Positions 22,738 to 31,326 of a stretch of DNA of 64,000 nt are shown one piece after another. Made by a program: the position numbers and the translations under genes. How positions within the stretch are numbered: the stretch's first letter is position 1; every line of letters starts with the position of its first letter. Below the pieces are notes generated by a model, which did no database searches, was not told where the DNA came from, and was given only the letters and a program-made list of their open reading frames with translations. Source of the DNA: Rhodanobacter sp. C03 (GTDB lineage: Bacteria; Pseudomonadota; Gammaproteobacteria; Xanthomonadales; Rhodanobacteraceae); contig NZ_MUNT01000007.1 in the NCBI RefSeq assembly GCF_002001175.1, forward strand, positions 62,001 through 126,000, given 5' to 3'.

Positions 22738-22774
22738 AAAACAAACAGGGCGCCTTCGGGCGCCCTGTTTGTTG
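22738..22774. terminator. bidirectional intrinsic terminator
   Basis: AACAAACAGGGCGCC-TTC-GGGCGCCCTGTTTGTT, with A-rich left and T-rich right arms, lies between two convergent genes and should work for both. Confidence 0.9.
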
Positions 22775-22791
22775 ATGCGTGGCAACTCAGA

Positions 22792-24174
22792 TCAGTTCGG
22801 CAGTGCCAGATCGTCCAACATCGCCTTGAGGAAGCGCGCGGCTTCACCGCCGGTAGCGGCGCGGTGATCGAAGGTCAGCGACAGCGGCATGCGGCGATGT
22901 ACTTCGATACCACCGATCACCGCGACCACGTCGTGGCTGAGTTTGCCGGCACCGACGATCGCGACGGTCGGCGGTACCACTACCGGCGTCGCGTAGCGGC
23001 CGGCGAACATGCCGAAGTTGGACAGGCTGATGGTGTAGCCGGACAGCTCCGAGGCCGGGATCGAACGATCCTCGACCTGCGTGCGCAGGCGCTTGATCGC
23101 GGCGCGGATGCCGGCACCGTCGAGCACATCGGCGTTGCGCAGCGCCGGCACGAACAGGCCGTCGTCGGTATCCACCGCGATGCCGATGTCGACATGCGGA
23201 TGCAAGGTACGGGTGAGATTCTTGCCGTCGAACCACGCGTTCAAGCCCGGCACTGTCTTGCACGCAAACACGATCGCGCGGATCAGGCGCGCGGTGATGT
23301 CCTGCTTGCCGATCCAGGCGTGCAGGTCGGCGTCGTCGACCAGGGTGGTCGGCACGACCTGGGCGTGAGCGTCAGCCATCACGCGGGCCATGTTGCGACG
23401 TACACCCTTCAGCTGTTCCGGCTGGCCGCTGGCCTGCTGCGACGGCGGTGCCGTACGCACCGGCTTGCCAGCGAGCGACACCGGCGTACGAGCAGCTTCA
23501 GGCTGCGGCAGCTCGGGGGCTAGGTGGCGACCGGCGGAGGCGGATACGCCACGTGCCGGCGCAGCACCGAGCGCAGCCGAACCGTTGGCGGCGGCGTCCT
23601 TGACGTCCTTCATGGTGACCACGCCATCGGCTCCACTCGGGCGCACGCGGGTCAGGTCGACCTTGAGCTTCTTCGCCAGCGCGCGCACGGCGGGCACGGC
23701 CTTCACACCGCCGATGTTGGCGGCCTGCTCGACGTGCACGTGACTGCCGCTGACCATCGCACCGACCACGGTGCCTTCGTCTTCGCGTGCCGCGGCAGTC
23801 TCTTCGACTTCGCCACCTTCATCCGAAGCGACCACCTTGTGGCCATCGTCTGCGGCCGGGCTGCCGACGCTTTTCTTCGGGCCATGCTGGTGGCCCGTAT
23901 CCTGCGATTCGGCGCGCTGCTTGGCGTTCGCATCCGGTTCGAATTCGGCCAGCGCGGAGCCGGTCTCGATGATGTCGCCAGCGGCGCCGTGCAACTTGGT
24001 GACCTTGCCGGTGTACGGCGATGGCACGTCGACGACCGCCTTGGCGGTTTCCATCGAGCACAGCGGCGCGTCGAGCTTGATGCTGTCGCCCACCTTCACG
24101 TGCCACTCGACGATCGTCGCGTCGGGCAGGCCTTCGCCGAGGTCGGGGAGGTAGAACGTCTTGATATCAGCCAT
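22792..24174 (-). CDS. 2-oxo acid dehydrogenase E2 component (dihydrolipoamide acyltransferase)
   Basis: 460 residues. Lipoyl domain 1-80 with lipoyl-lysine K45 (METAKAVVDVPSP), a long charged linker, a peripheral-subunit-binding domain (VPAVRALAKKLKVDLTRVRPSGADGVVTMKDV) and a C-terminal acyltransferase domain. The active-site motif reads DHRAATGG (H437): the Asp of the usual HxxxDG is Thr441, a variant I associate with one proteobacterial E2 clade. Substrate may be branched-chain 2-oxo acids or pyruvate. Last of three genes, 20 bases after E1 beta; no E3 gene is present in the window. The ATG at 24174 gives the canonical N-terminus. Confidence 0.9.
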   Translation of the reverse strand: MADIKTFYLPDLGEGLPDATIVEWHVKVGDSIKLDAPLCSMETAKAVVDVPSPYTGKVTKLHGAAGDIIETGSALAEFEPDANAKQRAESQDTGHQHGPKKSVGSPAADDGHKVVASDEGGEVEETAAAREDEGTVVGAMVSGSHVHVEQAANIGGVKAVPAVRALAKKLKVDLTRVRPSGADGVVTMKDVKDAAANGSAALGAAPARGVSASAGRHLAPELPQPEAARTPVSLAGKPVRTAPPSQQASGQPEQLKGVRRNMARVMADAHAQVVPTTLVDDADLHAWIGKQDITARLIRAIVFACKTVPGLNAWFDGKNLTRTLHPHVDIGIAVDTDDGLFVPALRNADVLDGAGIRAAIKRLRTQVEDRSIPASELSGYTISLSNFGMFAGRYATPVVVPPTVAIVGAGKLSHDVVAVIGGIEVHRRMPLSLTFDHRAATGGEAARFLKAMLDDLALPN

Positions 24175-24194
24175 GGGATCGGGTCCGTTGAAGG

Positions 24195-25175
24195 TTAGCT
24201 GGCGGCCAGGGTGCGCTTGGCGGCGTCGACGACGCGCTCCACGCTCGGCATGTATTTCATTTCCAGGCGGAACAGCGGGATGTGCGTGTCGAAACCGGTG
24301 ACGCGCTCGACCGGCGCGAGCAGGTCGTACATGCACTCCTCGGCCAGGCGTGCGGCGATTTCGGCACCGAAGCCGGCGGTCTTCGGCGCTTCGTGCACGA
24401 TCACGCAGCGGCCCGTTTTTTGTACGGATTCAGCAATCGTGTCGAAATCCAGCGGGGTCAGCGTGGCGACGTCGATCACCTCGGCGCTGATGCCCTGTGC
24501 AGCGAGTTCATCGGCGGCCTCCAGCGCTTCCTTCACCTGCGCGCCCCAGGTCACCAGGGTCACGTCGGTGCCGTCGCGCAGCACGAAGCACACGTCCAGC
24601 GGCAGCGCCTCGCCGTCGTCCGGCACTTCTTCCTTGTACTGGCGATAGATGCGCTTCGGCTCGAAGAACATCACCGGATCCGGGTCGCGGATCGCAGCCA
24701 GCAGCAGGCCGTAGGCACGCGCCGGCGACGACGGCATCACCACGCGCAGGCCGGGGATGTTGGTGAACAGGTGCTCGTTCGCCTCGGAGTGATGCTCCGG
24801 CGCGCGGATGCCGCCACCCCACGGCGCACGGAACACCGCCGGCACCGTGAGGCGACCGCGAGTACGGTTGCGCATACGCGCGGCGTGGCAGGCGATCTGT
24901 TCCATCATCGGATAGATGAAGCCTTCGAACTGCGCCTCGGCAACCGGCTTCATGCCCTGCACGGCGAGGCCGACGGTGACACCGGCAATCGTGGTTTCGT
25001 CCAGCGGCGTATCGAGTACGCGCAGCTCGCCGAATTTTTCCTGCAGGCCCTGGGTGGCGCGGAACACGCCGCCGTTGAGGCCGACGTCCTCGCCCAGCAC
25101 CATGACGCTTTCGTCGTGGGCCATCTCATAGGCGAGTGCCTGGGTAACTGCTTCGATGAGAGTGATTTGTGCCAT
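24195..25175 (-). CDS. 2-oxo acid dehydrogenase E1 beta subunit
   Basis: 326 residues. Transketolase-like pyrimidine-binding fold: MVLGEDVGLNGGVFRATQGLQEKFG with the TPP-activating Glu of GEDVG, and a C-terminal transketolase_C domain (TPLDFDTIAESVQKTGRCVIVHEAPKTAGFG). It forms the alpha2beta2 thiamine-diphosphate decarboxylase with the upstream alpha subunit. Start follows the E1 alpha stop by only three bases, so the two are surely co-translated. Confidence 0.92.
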   Translation of the reverse strand: MAQITLIEAVTQALAYEMAHDESVMVLGEDVGLNGGVFRATQGLQEKFGELRVLDTPLDETTIAGVTVGLAVQGMKPVAEAQFEGFIYPMMEQIACHAARMRNRTRGRLTVPAVFRAPWGGGIRAPEHHSEANEHLFTNIPGLRVVMPSSPARAYGLLLAAIRDPDPVMFFEPKRIYRQYKEEVPDDGEALPLDVCFVLRDGTDVTLVTWGAQVKEALEAADELAAQGISAEVIDVATLTPLDFDTIAESVQKTGRCVIVHEAPKTAGFGAEIAARLAEECMYDLLAPVERVTGFDTHIPLFRLEMKYMPSVERVVDAAKRTLAAS

Positions 25176-25178
25176 GAC

Positions 25179-26264
25179 TCAATGACCCTTGGTTTCAAGC
25201 GAGAGGACGTAATCGCGCTGCTTGGCGAGATCGGCGGGGACTTCGGCGAAGATGTAGTCGAACATCGCCGAGACCGGCTGGGTCTTGGTCTCGAGGTAGG
25301 CGTTCACCTCGTTGTCCATCCACTCGTCGCACTCGGCCTTCCAGGCTTCTTCCTTCGCGTCGTCCCACACGCCCTTGGCCACCAGCCAGTTGCGCAGGCG
25401 CTTCATCGGCTCCTTTTCCCAACCGTCCTTCACTTCCTGCTCGCCGCGGTAGCGACGCGCGTCGTCGGCGGTGGTGTGATCGCCGAGGCGATAGGTCACC
25501 GCCTCGATCACGCTGCCGCCCTTGCCGCTGCGGGCGCGCTCCAGCGCATCTTCCATCGCCTTGCGCACCGCGATGATGTCGTTGCCATCCACCTGGATCG
25601 AGAACAGGCCCGCGGCGATGCCCTTCTGCGCCAGCGTCGGCGCTCCGGACTGGATCTTGCGCGGTACCGAGATCGCCCACTGGTTGTTGACGATCACGGC
25701 GACCAGTGGCAGGTTCTGCGCGCCGGCGATGTTGATTGCGCCGTAGAAGTCGCCCTTGGATGAGCCGCCGTCGCCGATCGTGCACACCGCCACGCGCTTC
25801 TCGCCGCGGATCTTGAACGCCAGCGCGGAACCCGCGGCATGCAGGCACTGCGTGGCGATCGGCACCGACCAGGCGAAGTCGTGCCGTGCCGGTTCCTTCT
25901 GGTAGTCGTTGCCGCGCTCGTCGCCACCCCAGTACATGTAGACCTCGCGCGGCTGCACGCCGCGGTACAGCTGCGCGCCGTATTCGCGATAGCTCGGCGC
26001 ATACACGTCTTCGGGCCGCATCGCGCTGCCGATACCGACATGCGCGGCTTCGTGGCCAAGGCAGCTGGCATACGTGCCGAGCTTGCCGGTGCGCTGCAGC
26101 GCGATCGACTTGGCGTCGAACACGCGGGTCGACAGCATCAGCTTGTACAGCTCGACCATATGGCCGAGGTCCTTGGCGAACTCGGGCAGATCGTCACGGA
26201 CCTGCTTGCCCTCGGCGTCGAGGTATTGCAGGTATTCGATTTCAAACTTGGCGGCGATGGTCAC
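25179..26264 (-). CDS. 2-oxo acid dehydrogenase E1 alpha subunit
   Basis: 361 residues from a GTG start with GGAG eight bases upstream; further-upstream codons do not look coding. TPP-binding motif GDGGSSKGDFYGAINIAGAQNLPLVAVIVNNQWAIS (GDG...NN). The segment LQRTGKLGTYASCLGHEAAHVGIG..YWGGDERGN is shared by a two-subunit E1 group annotated either as pyruvate or as branched-chain 2-oxoacid dehydrogenase, so substrate is left open. First gene of the E1 alpha-E1 beta-E2 operon, divergent from kynA with about 207 bases between starts. Confidence 0.9.
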   Translation of the reverse strand: MTIAAKFEIEYLQYLDAEGKQVRDDLPEFAKDLGHMVELYKLMLSTRVFDAKSIALQRTGKLGTYASCLGHEAAHVGIGSAMRPEDVYAPSYREYGAQLYRGVQPREVYMYWGGDERGNDYQKEPARHDFAWSVPIATQCLHAAGSALAFKIRGEKRVAVCTIGDGGSSKGDFYGAINIAGAQNLPLVAVIVNNQWAISVPRKIQSGAPTLAQKGIAAGLFSIQVDGNDIIAVRKAMEDALERARSGKGGSVIEAVTYRLGDHTTADDARRYRGEQEVKDGWEKEPMKRLRNWLVAKGVWDDAKEEAWKAECDEWMDNEVNAYLETKTQPVSAMFDYIFAEVPADLAKQRDYVLSLETKGH

Positions 26265-26471
26265 GACTCGCTCCGGGGTGAGGAAGAGAGGGGGAAGCAC
26301 GGGAACAGGGCATTTTACCGGGGCTCGGTGAGGACCGTATGTCCGGATAAGACCGCACTTGATAACAGGCCGGCATGTTGCACTGCAAGGTACAGCGCAG
26401 CATGCGGAGGCGTACGGGATGGCTTGCAACAACCGCTAAAATGACCGTCTTTTGCCGGACTGCCCAGCCGC

Positions 26472-27320
26472 ATGAGCGAGAACCAGCGCGATATCGAAGC
26501 CGGCATCCAGACCGACCTCAACGGTCAGATGACCTACGGCGGCTATCTGCATCTGGACACGTTGCTGTCCGCGCAGCAGCCGCTGAGCCAGCCGCCGCAT
26601 CACGACGAGATGCTATTCATCGTGCAGCATCACGTGTCCGAGCTGTGGATGAAGCTGCTGATCCATGAGCTGAAGGCGGCGGTGACACATCTGCAGGTGG
26701 ACGATATCGACGCCTGTCTGAAAATCCTGGCGCGGGTGAAGCAGGTGCAGCGCCAGCTGTTCGAGCAATGGGCTGTGCTGGAGACGCTGACGCCGTCGGA
26801 GTATCTGGAGTTTCGCGGCGTGCTGGGGCCGTCATCGGGCTTCCAGTCGCTGCAATACCGGCAGATCGAGTTCCTGCTCGGCAACAAGAATGCCGGCATG
26901 CTCAAGGTGTTCGACCACGATCCGGCGGCGCAGGCCGAGCTGCGCGCGGTCCTGGAAGCGCCGAGCCTGTACGACGAATTCCTGCGTTACCTGGCGCGAC
27001 GCGGCCATGCCGTACCGGCCGAACTGCTGCAGCGTGACTGGACCCAGGCCTATCAACGCAACGAGGCGTTGTTGCCGGTGCTCAAGCGCATCTACGAAGG
27101 TCGCGTGGATTTCTGGCCGGAATATCACATGTGCGAACAGCTGGTGGACGTTGAAGAGAGTTTCCAGCTGTGGCGTTTCCGCCACATGAAAACGGTGGAG
27201 CGAATCATCGGCCATCGTCGCGGTACCGGTGGTTCGTCCGGCGTGAGCTTCCTGAAGAAGGCGCTCGATCTGGAGTTTTTCCCCGAGCTGCTGGACGTGC
27301 GCACCGTGCTGGGAAGCTGA
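26472..27320 (+). CDS. kynA: tryptophan 2,3-dioxygenase
   Basis: 282 residues, family length. A heme enzyme that opens the tryptophan indole ring to N-formylkynurenine. Conserved stretches: [40 protein letters not shown] (substrate/heme pocket), [20 protein letters not shown], and [28 protein letters not shown] with the proximal His. No other kynurenine-pathway gene is next to it. A candidate -10 TAAAAT lies at about 26437-26442. Confidence 0.95.
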   Translation: MSENQRDIEAGIQTDLNGQMTYGGYLHLDTLLSAQQPLSQPPHHDEMLFIVQHHVSELWMKLLIHELKAAVTHLQVDDIDACLKILARVKQVQRQLFEQWAVLETLTPSEYLEFRGVLGPSSGFQSLQYRQIEFLLGNKNAGMLKVFDHDPAAQAELRAVLEAPSLYDEFLRYLARRGHAVPAELLQRDWTQAYQRNEALLPVLKRIYEGRVDFWPEYHMCEQLVDVEESFQLWRFRHMKTVERIIGHRRGTGGSSGVSFLKKALDLEFFPELLDVRTVLGS

Positions 27321-27433
27321 GTTGTGCTGCGGCGCATTTGACGCCGCGCGCGAGCAGCGGTTACACCTTCCGACATGAATCATGATGCCGGGTCGCGCAC
27401 GTCGCGCCGCCCCGGGACCATGCAGGGGAACCC

Positions 27434-28933
27434 ATGAACCAGGCTGTCGAGACAAGCGCCGCACCGAACTATCCGCAGATGCTCGGTCATCCACGCCCGT
27501 TGTGGATGCTGTTCATGACCGAATTCTGGGAGCGCTTCGCGTTCTACAGCGTGAGCTGGGCGCTGGCGTTGTACATCGTGGCGCATTTCTACAACGGCGA
27601 CGCCTCCGGCCAGGCCTGGGCGAGCAGCATCTTCGGTGCGTATACCGCGCTCATCTACGCCTCCAGCATCTTCGGCGGCTACGTGGCGGACAAGGTCATC
27701 GGCTACCAGCGCTCGATCCTGCTCGGTGCGCTGGTGATGGCGCTCGGGTTGTTCGTCGTCATGCTGCCGAGTCGCGAAATCTTCCTGGTCGGCCTGGCGA
27801 TGGTGATCGTCGGCAACGGGCTGTTCAAACCGAACATCTCCACCATGGTCGGGCAGTTGTACGGACGCGATGACCCGCGTCGGGATCGCGGCTTCACGCT
27901 GTTCTATATGGGCATCAACGGCGGTGCGTTGCTGGCGCCGCTGCTGACCGGCTGGATGGCCAGCTATTTCACTGACACGCCGATGCAGCAGAACTACCGG
28001 ATCGTGTTCGGTGCTGCCGGCGTCGGCATGTTGCTCAGTCTGTTCTGGTTCTGGTTCGGACGGCGCGGCCTGCAGGGTGTGGGTCGGCCTGCGCCGGAGG
28101 CCGCCGGCCGGATGCGCGTGGTGTGGGTGTTGCTGGGCATGATCGTGGCGGTGCCGCTGGTGTATCTGCTGCTGGCGTTCGTCACGACCGGATTGTCATG
28201 GATGCTGGGCGTGCTTTTTGCCGGCGTGGCGGTGATGCTGCTGGTCGAGGCGGTCAGGCATGGTCGGGTGCAGGTGGATCGCGTGGTGGCGATGTTGATC
28301 ATCTTCGCCTTCAACATCCTGTTCTGGATGTTCTACTTCCAGCTCGGCACCTCGTTCAATTTCCTGGCGGAGAACCTGGTCGACCGGCAGATGTTCGGTG
28401 GCTGGACGTTCCCGGTCGGCTGGTTCCAGTCGGTGAGTCCGCTGGCAATCATCGTGCTGGCACCGATTGTCACCGTGGTCTGGAGTTTTCTGGCGGCGCG
28501 CCGGAGCGAACCGTCGATTCCGCGCAAGTTCGGCCTTGGCCTGATCTTCAATGGGCTGGGTTTTGCGGTACTGATGTATGCCTTGTCGCGACTGCTCGGT
28601 GCGGCTGGGCTGATTCCGTTCTGGCCGCTGGTGCTGTGTTACGTGCTGCAGACGGTGGGTGAGCTGTGCCTGTCGCCGATCGGTCTGTCGATGGTGACCA
28701 AGCTGGCGCCGCCACGGCTGGTCGGCCTGGCGATGGGCGGCTGGTTTCTGTCGCTGGCGGTGGGCGGCAATCTGTCGGGGCTGCTGGCCGGGCATATCAG
28801 CGGCGACAGCGGCATGACTGCCACTTCGGCATTGAGCGGCTTCACTTTCAGCTTCTGGTTGCTGGCCGGCTCCGGCGTGCTGCTGTTGCTGATCTCGCCG
28901 CTCATCAACCGGCTGATGCACGGCGTGCGGTGA
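27434..28933 (+). CDS. POT family proton-dependent peptide transporter
   Basis: 499 residues with about 14 spans. The proton-coupling ExxER motif is intact (FMTEFWERFAFYSV, about 29-42), and FTLFYMGINGGALLAPLLTG and the late PIGLSMVTKLAP are PTR2/POT signatures. It imports di- and tripeptides across the inner membrane. GGGG lies six bases before the ATG. Monocistronic, 113 bases after kynA. Confidence 0.92.
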   Translation: MNQAVETSAAPNYPQMLGHPRPLWMLFMTEFWERFAFYSVSWALALYIVAHFYNGDASGQAWASSIFGAYTALIYASSIFGGYVADKVIGYQRSILLGALVMALGLFVVMLPSREIFLVGLAMVIVGNGLFKPNISTMVGQLYGRDDPRRDRGFTLFYMGINGGALLAPLLTGWMASYFTDTPMQQNYRIVFGAAGVGMLLSLFWFWFGRRGLQGVGRPAPEAAGRMRVVWVLLGMIVAVPLVYLLLAFVTTGLSWMLGVLFAGVAVMLLVEAVRHGRVQVDRVVAMLIIFAFNILFWMFYFQLGTSFNFLAENLVDRQMFGGWTFPVGWFQSVSPLAIIVLAPIVTVVWSFLAARRSEPSIPRKFGLGLIFNGLGFAVLMYALSRLLGAAGLIPFWPLVLCYVLQTVGELCLSPIGLSMVTKLAPPRLVGLAMGGWFLSLAVGGNLSGLLAGHISGDSGMTATSALSGFTFSFWLLAGSGVLLLLISPLINRLMHGVR

Positions 28934-28968
28934 GTGCTGAGAACGGGGCACGCACGGTGCCGCGTCCG

Positions 28969-29652
28969 CTATTTGCCCTTGCCGATACGCCAGCAGGCTT
29001 CAAGGAATAGCCGGCGTTCCGGCTCGCCATCAATTTCTAGTGCGAGGCGCTGCGCAATGGCATCCAGATCGCCGCCACCCTGCGTGGCCCGTCGTACCAG
29101 GTGTCCGGCCACGGGTCCGATGCGCCTGACGAGTTCAGCCTCCAGCAGGCGCAAGTGCGCAGCATCGACGCTGGCGGCCGGATGAGTGGCATCTGCCGGC
29201 ACGGTGACACGCGATGGCCGCTGTTCGGATGGGAGGTCGCGGGCGACATATCCGCCGAGGGCTGTATCGAGGTAATCGCACAGGCGATCGATGTGCGGCT
29301 CGAGTGGTAGCGGGAACGCATCCATCCAGTGCTGTGCGCTGAGGAAGTACTCCAGACTCTTCGATGGCAGCACATCCTCGATCCGGAACGGCAGGATGGC
29401 CAATTGCTTGTGCACGGCCCGCTCGACTTCGCGCCGTACCTGGCCCGAGTCGTTGCTGCTGCCGGAGAAAACCAGAACCATCAGCCGCGCACTGGAAATC
29501 GCATCGATGATTTCGGCGGCCCAGTCGGCCGCCGGGGAGACGTCGCGCGGCGCGATCCACACGCCGATGCCGCGTGCCTCCAGGCGTTGGACGAGAGCGA
29601 ACGCGGCTTCCCGATCCGGCTGCGAATAGCTGACGAAGATGTCGTGTGTCAT
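28969..29652 (-). CDS. TIR-domain protein
   Basis: 227 residues. N-terminal TIR domain (1-115): HDIFVSYSQPDREAAFALV, GIGVWIAPRDVSPAADWAAEIIDAI, VLVFSGSSNDSGQVRREVERAV, LPFRIEDVLPSKSLEYFLSAQHW. E75 is in the place of the catalytic Glu of NADase TIRs. A linker leads to a C-terminal helical domain (about 165-227, LEAELVRRIGPVAGHLVRRA..LDAIAQRLALEI) like those at the ends of some bacterial Ser/Thr kinases. No membrane span, so cytoplasmic. It starts three bases after the stop of a membrane heme sensor and is probably its effector. Not a Thoeris system: no ThsA-like partner. NAD cleavage versus pure adaptor is undecided. Confidence 0.88.
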   Translation of the reverse strand: MTHDIFVSYSQPDREAAFALVQRLEARGIGVWIAPRDVSPAADWAAEIIDAISSARLMVLVFSGSSNDSGQVRREVERAVHKQLAILPFRIEDVLPSKSLEYFLSAQHWMDAFPLPLEPHIDRLCDYLDTALGGYVARDLPSEQRPSRVTVPADATHPAASVDAAHLRLLEAELVRRIGPVAGHLVRRATQGGGDLDAIAQRLALEIDGEPERRLFLEACWRIGKGK

Positions 29653-29655
29653 GGC

Positions 29656-30519
29656 TCAGTCGCCCAGCATCCGCAGCGCCTTGTCCAGGCTCTTGCGCAT
29701 GCGGTTGAAGGCGGCCGACAACGCCGTGACCTCAGACCCTCCGCCACTCGGAAATTCTGCGGCCGAGGTATCGCCGAGGCTCACCTGGTCGGCGATTCGC
29801 GCGATCCGGCGCACCGGACGGATGACCAGCACATAGAGCGATGCGTTGACGATCAGCAACAGGCTGACGAACATCGCGGCGATAGCGGTCAGCACGTCGC
29901 GCCTGACGCGTCCGGCGCTGGACTCGGCGCTGGCGAACGGCACCGAGACGATTTGCGCGCCAACGATCTCGTTGGGCTGCCAGCCAAACCCGTTGTCGCT
30001 GCCATAGCGTGCGAGCATGGTTGCAGGTGCCGCTGAAGGCAGGCTGTGGCAACCAAGGCACCCGGGCTCGACGCGGATAGGGCGTGCCATGAACAGGGTT
30101 CTCCCCATCGGGGTGTCGCGTGTCCCGCTCACTTGCTTGGTGGGGGCGTCGTTGCGGAAGCGCTGCACGATGTCCGCCTCCCAGTCCGTCGCGCGGTCGC
30201 GTGGATTGGTCGGGTTGAGCGTGGCTTCCTTGTAGGAGTAGTCAGGGTGTTCCTTGTGCAGCGTGAGGAAGTTCTGCGTCGCGGCATAGAACGGCACGCT
30301 CTGCGGGCGGAACGCGCTGACCATCTTGTCGTCGAGCAGCGGCCCAACCTCGGTCTCCGTGTACGAGCGAATCGCCGCGGCGCTATCCAGCATCAAGCCG
30401 GCTTGGGCAAGCACCTCGCGCGTCGCGTTTTCCTGCAGCGTCGAAGTCACGATCAGGGAGATCGCGAACATGCCGAGTGCGAAGGCGACAAGCAGTATCA
30501 GGTTGATCCGCAGCAGCAC
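29656..30519 (-). CDS. membrane sensor with Tll0287-like (DUF3365) c-heme domain and HAMP
   Basis: 287 residues from a GTG with GGGGAG seven bases upstream. Span 1 about 6-26; periplasmic PAS-like DUF3365/Tll0287 domain about 30-205 with a covalent heme motif CLGCH (C154, C157, H158); span 2 about 209-233; HAMP about 232-285, where the protein ends. It has no kinase, cyclase or methyl-accepting domain, so the HAMP must signal to a partner. The TIR gene three bases downstream is the obvious candidate. The heme suggests redox, oxygen, NO or CO sensing, by analogy. A MarR gene lies 202 bases upstream on the same strand but is better linked to hppD. Confidence 0.85.
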   Translation of the reverse strand: MLLRINLILLVAFALGMFAISLIVTSTLQENATREVLAQAGLMLDSAAAIRSYTETEVGPLLDDKMVSAFRPQSVPFYAATQNFLTLHKEHPDYSYKEATLNPTNPRDRATDWEADIVQRFRNDAPTKQVSGTRDTPMGRTLFMARPIRVEPGCLGCHSLPSAAPATMLARYGSDNGFGWQPNEIVGAQIVSVPFASAESSAGRVRRDVLTAIAAMFVSLLLIVNASLYVLVIRPVRRIARIADQVSLGDTSAAEFPSGGGSEVTALSAAFNRMRKSLDKALRMLGD

Positions 30520-30721
30520 GCTCGGCTCCCCTTGTCGGAGCGCAGGTCCACGGGCCCCGATCCGACCGTGTTCACAGCCATTGGAACTTCGGTGGCGCCC
30601 GCAGGGTGCCACGCCTGCCGTTTTTGCGATTATGCCCCCAAAGCGCCGATCGGATGGCACTTGCCCACGTCAAGGCGGATAACAAAAGAGTCCATCGAAG
30701 ACCATATCTTGATGGGCCTTC

Positions 30722-31183
30722 TCAGCCTTGCAACTTGTCCAGAATCCGCGCCAGCCAGGCGCGTTCGTCGGCGTCCAGTTTGGCCAGTACCTCGCGTTCG
30801 CGCGCCCGCGCCATTGGCGCCACCTCGTCGTGCATGGTCCAGCCCGCTTCGGTGAGACTCAGCACTGAACGGCGCTTGTCATCATCGTGGGTGGTCCGGT
30901 TGACCCGGCCGGCATGGACCAGGCTCGCCAGAGCACGGCTCACCGCCACCTTGTCCATCGCCGTGCGCTCCGCCACCTCGCGTGCGGACAGGCCATCGAA
31001 GCGCGCCAGCACCGCCATTACCCGCCATTCGGTCACCGAGATGTCGTAGCGGCGCTGGTAGTCGTCAGCAATCGCCTGGCTGATCGTGTTGGACAGGATC
31101 GACAGCCGGTACGGCAGGAAATGCTCCAGCTGCAACGGGGCGTGCTCGGCAGTGGCGGGGACAGGGCGGCGCTTGGCAGGCAT
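30722..31183 (-). CDS. MarR family regulator, probably of the hppD operon
   Basis: 153 residues. A winged helix-turn-helix of the MarR type: LSAREVAERTAMDKVAVSRALASLVHAGRVNRTTHDDDKRRSVLSLTEAG, with flanking dimerisation helices. The start at 31183 is preferred to an ATG at 31213, because the latter would lie within the hppD promoter. It is divergent from hppD (143 bases between starts), and an operator-like palindrome lies between. It therefore probably represses hppD-hmgA-fahA and its own gene, with a pathway intermediate as inducer (inference). Confidence 0.85.
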   Translation of the reverse strand: MPAKRRPVPATAEHAPLQLEHFLPYRLSILSNTISQAIADDYQRRYDISVTEWRVMAVLARFDGLSAREVAERTAMDKVAVSRALASLVHAGRVNRTTHDDDKRRSVLSLTEAGWTMHDEVAPMARAREREVLAKLDADERAWLARILDKLQG

Positions 31184-31197
31184 TGCGGCGGTGTTCC

Positions 31198-31226
31198 TTG
31201 CAAATGGTTTCATATGTAACTATAAC
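31198..31226 (+). promoter_or_regulatory. hppD promoter with operator-like palindrome in the spacer
   Basis: TTGCAA (31198-31203) and TATAAC (31221-31226) are 17 bases apart. The imperfect palindrome GTTTCATATGTAAC (31207-31220; only the fourth pair is unmatched) fills the spacer exactly. A MarR dimer bound there would block RNA polymerase. Confidence 0.6.
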
Positions 31227-31326
31227 GTAGAGATTATCCCGATGGTGGCACGCTCTCGTGCCGGCCATCGTGCACCGACAGACAGGAGAGCGCCATGAAT
31301 GGCGTAATCGATATGAGGAGATTGCC

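Noticed and set aside
22792..24174. E2 gene as an inactive pseudogene because of the missing Asp
   Set aside because: Full length, all three domains present, His retained, intact operon; the substitution fits a clade variant.
28969..29652. TIR protein as part of a Thoeris or other anti-phage system
   Set aside because: No ThsA, SIR2, effector nuclease or mobile-element context; its immediate partner is a heme sensor, so sensing is the better reading.
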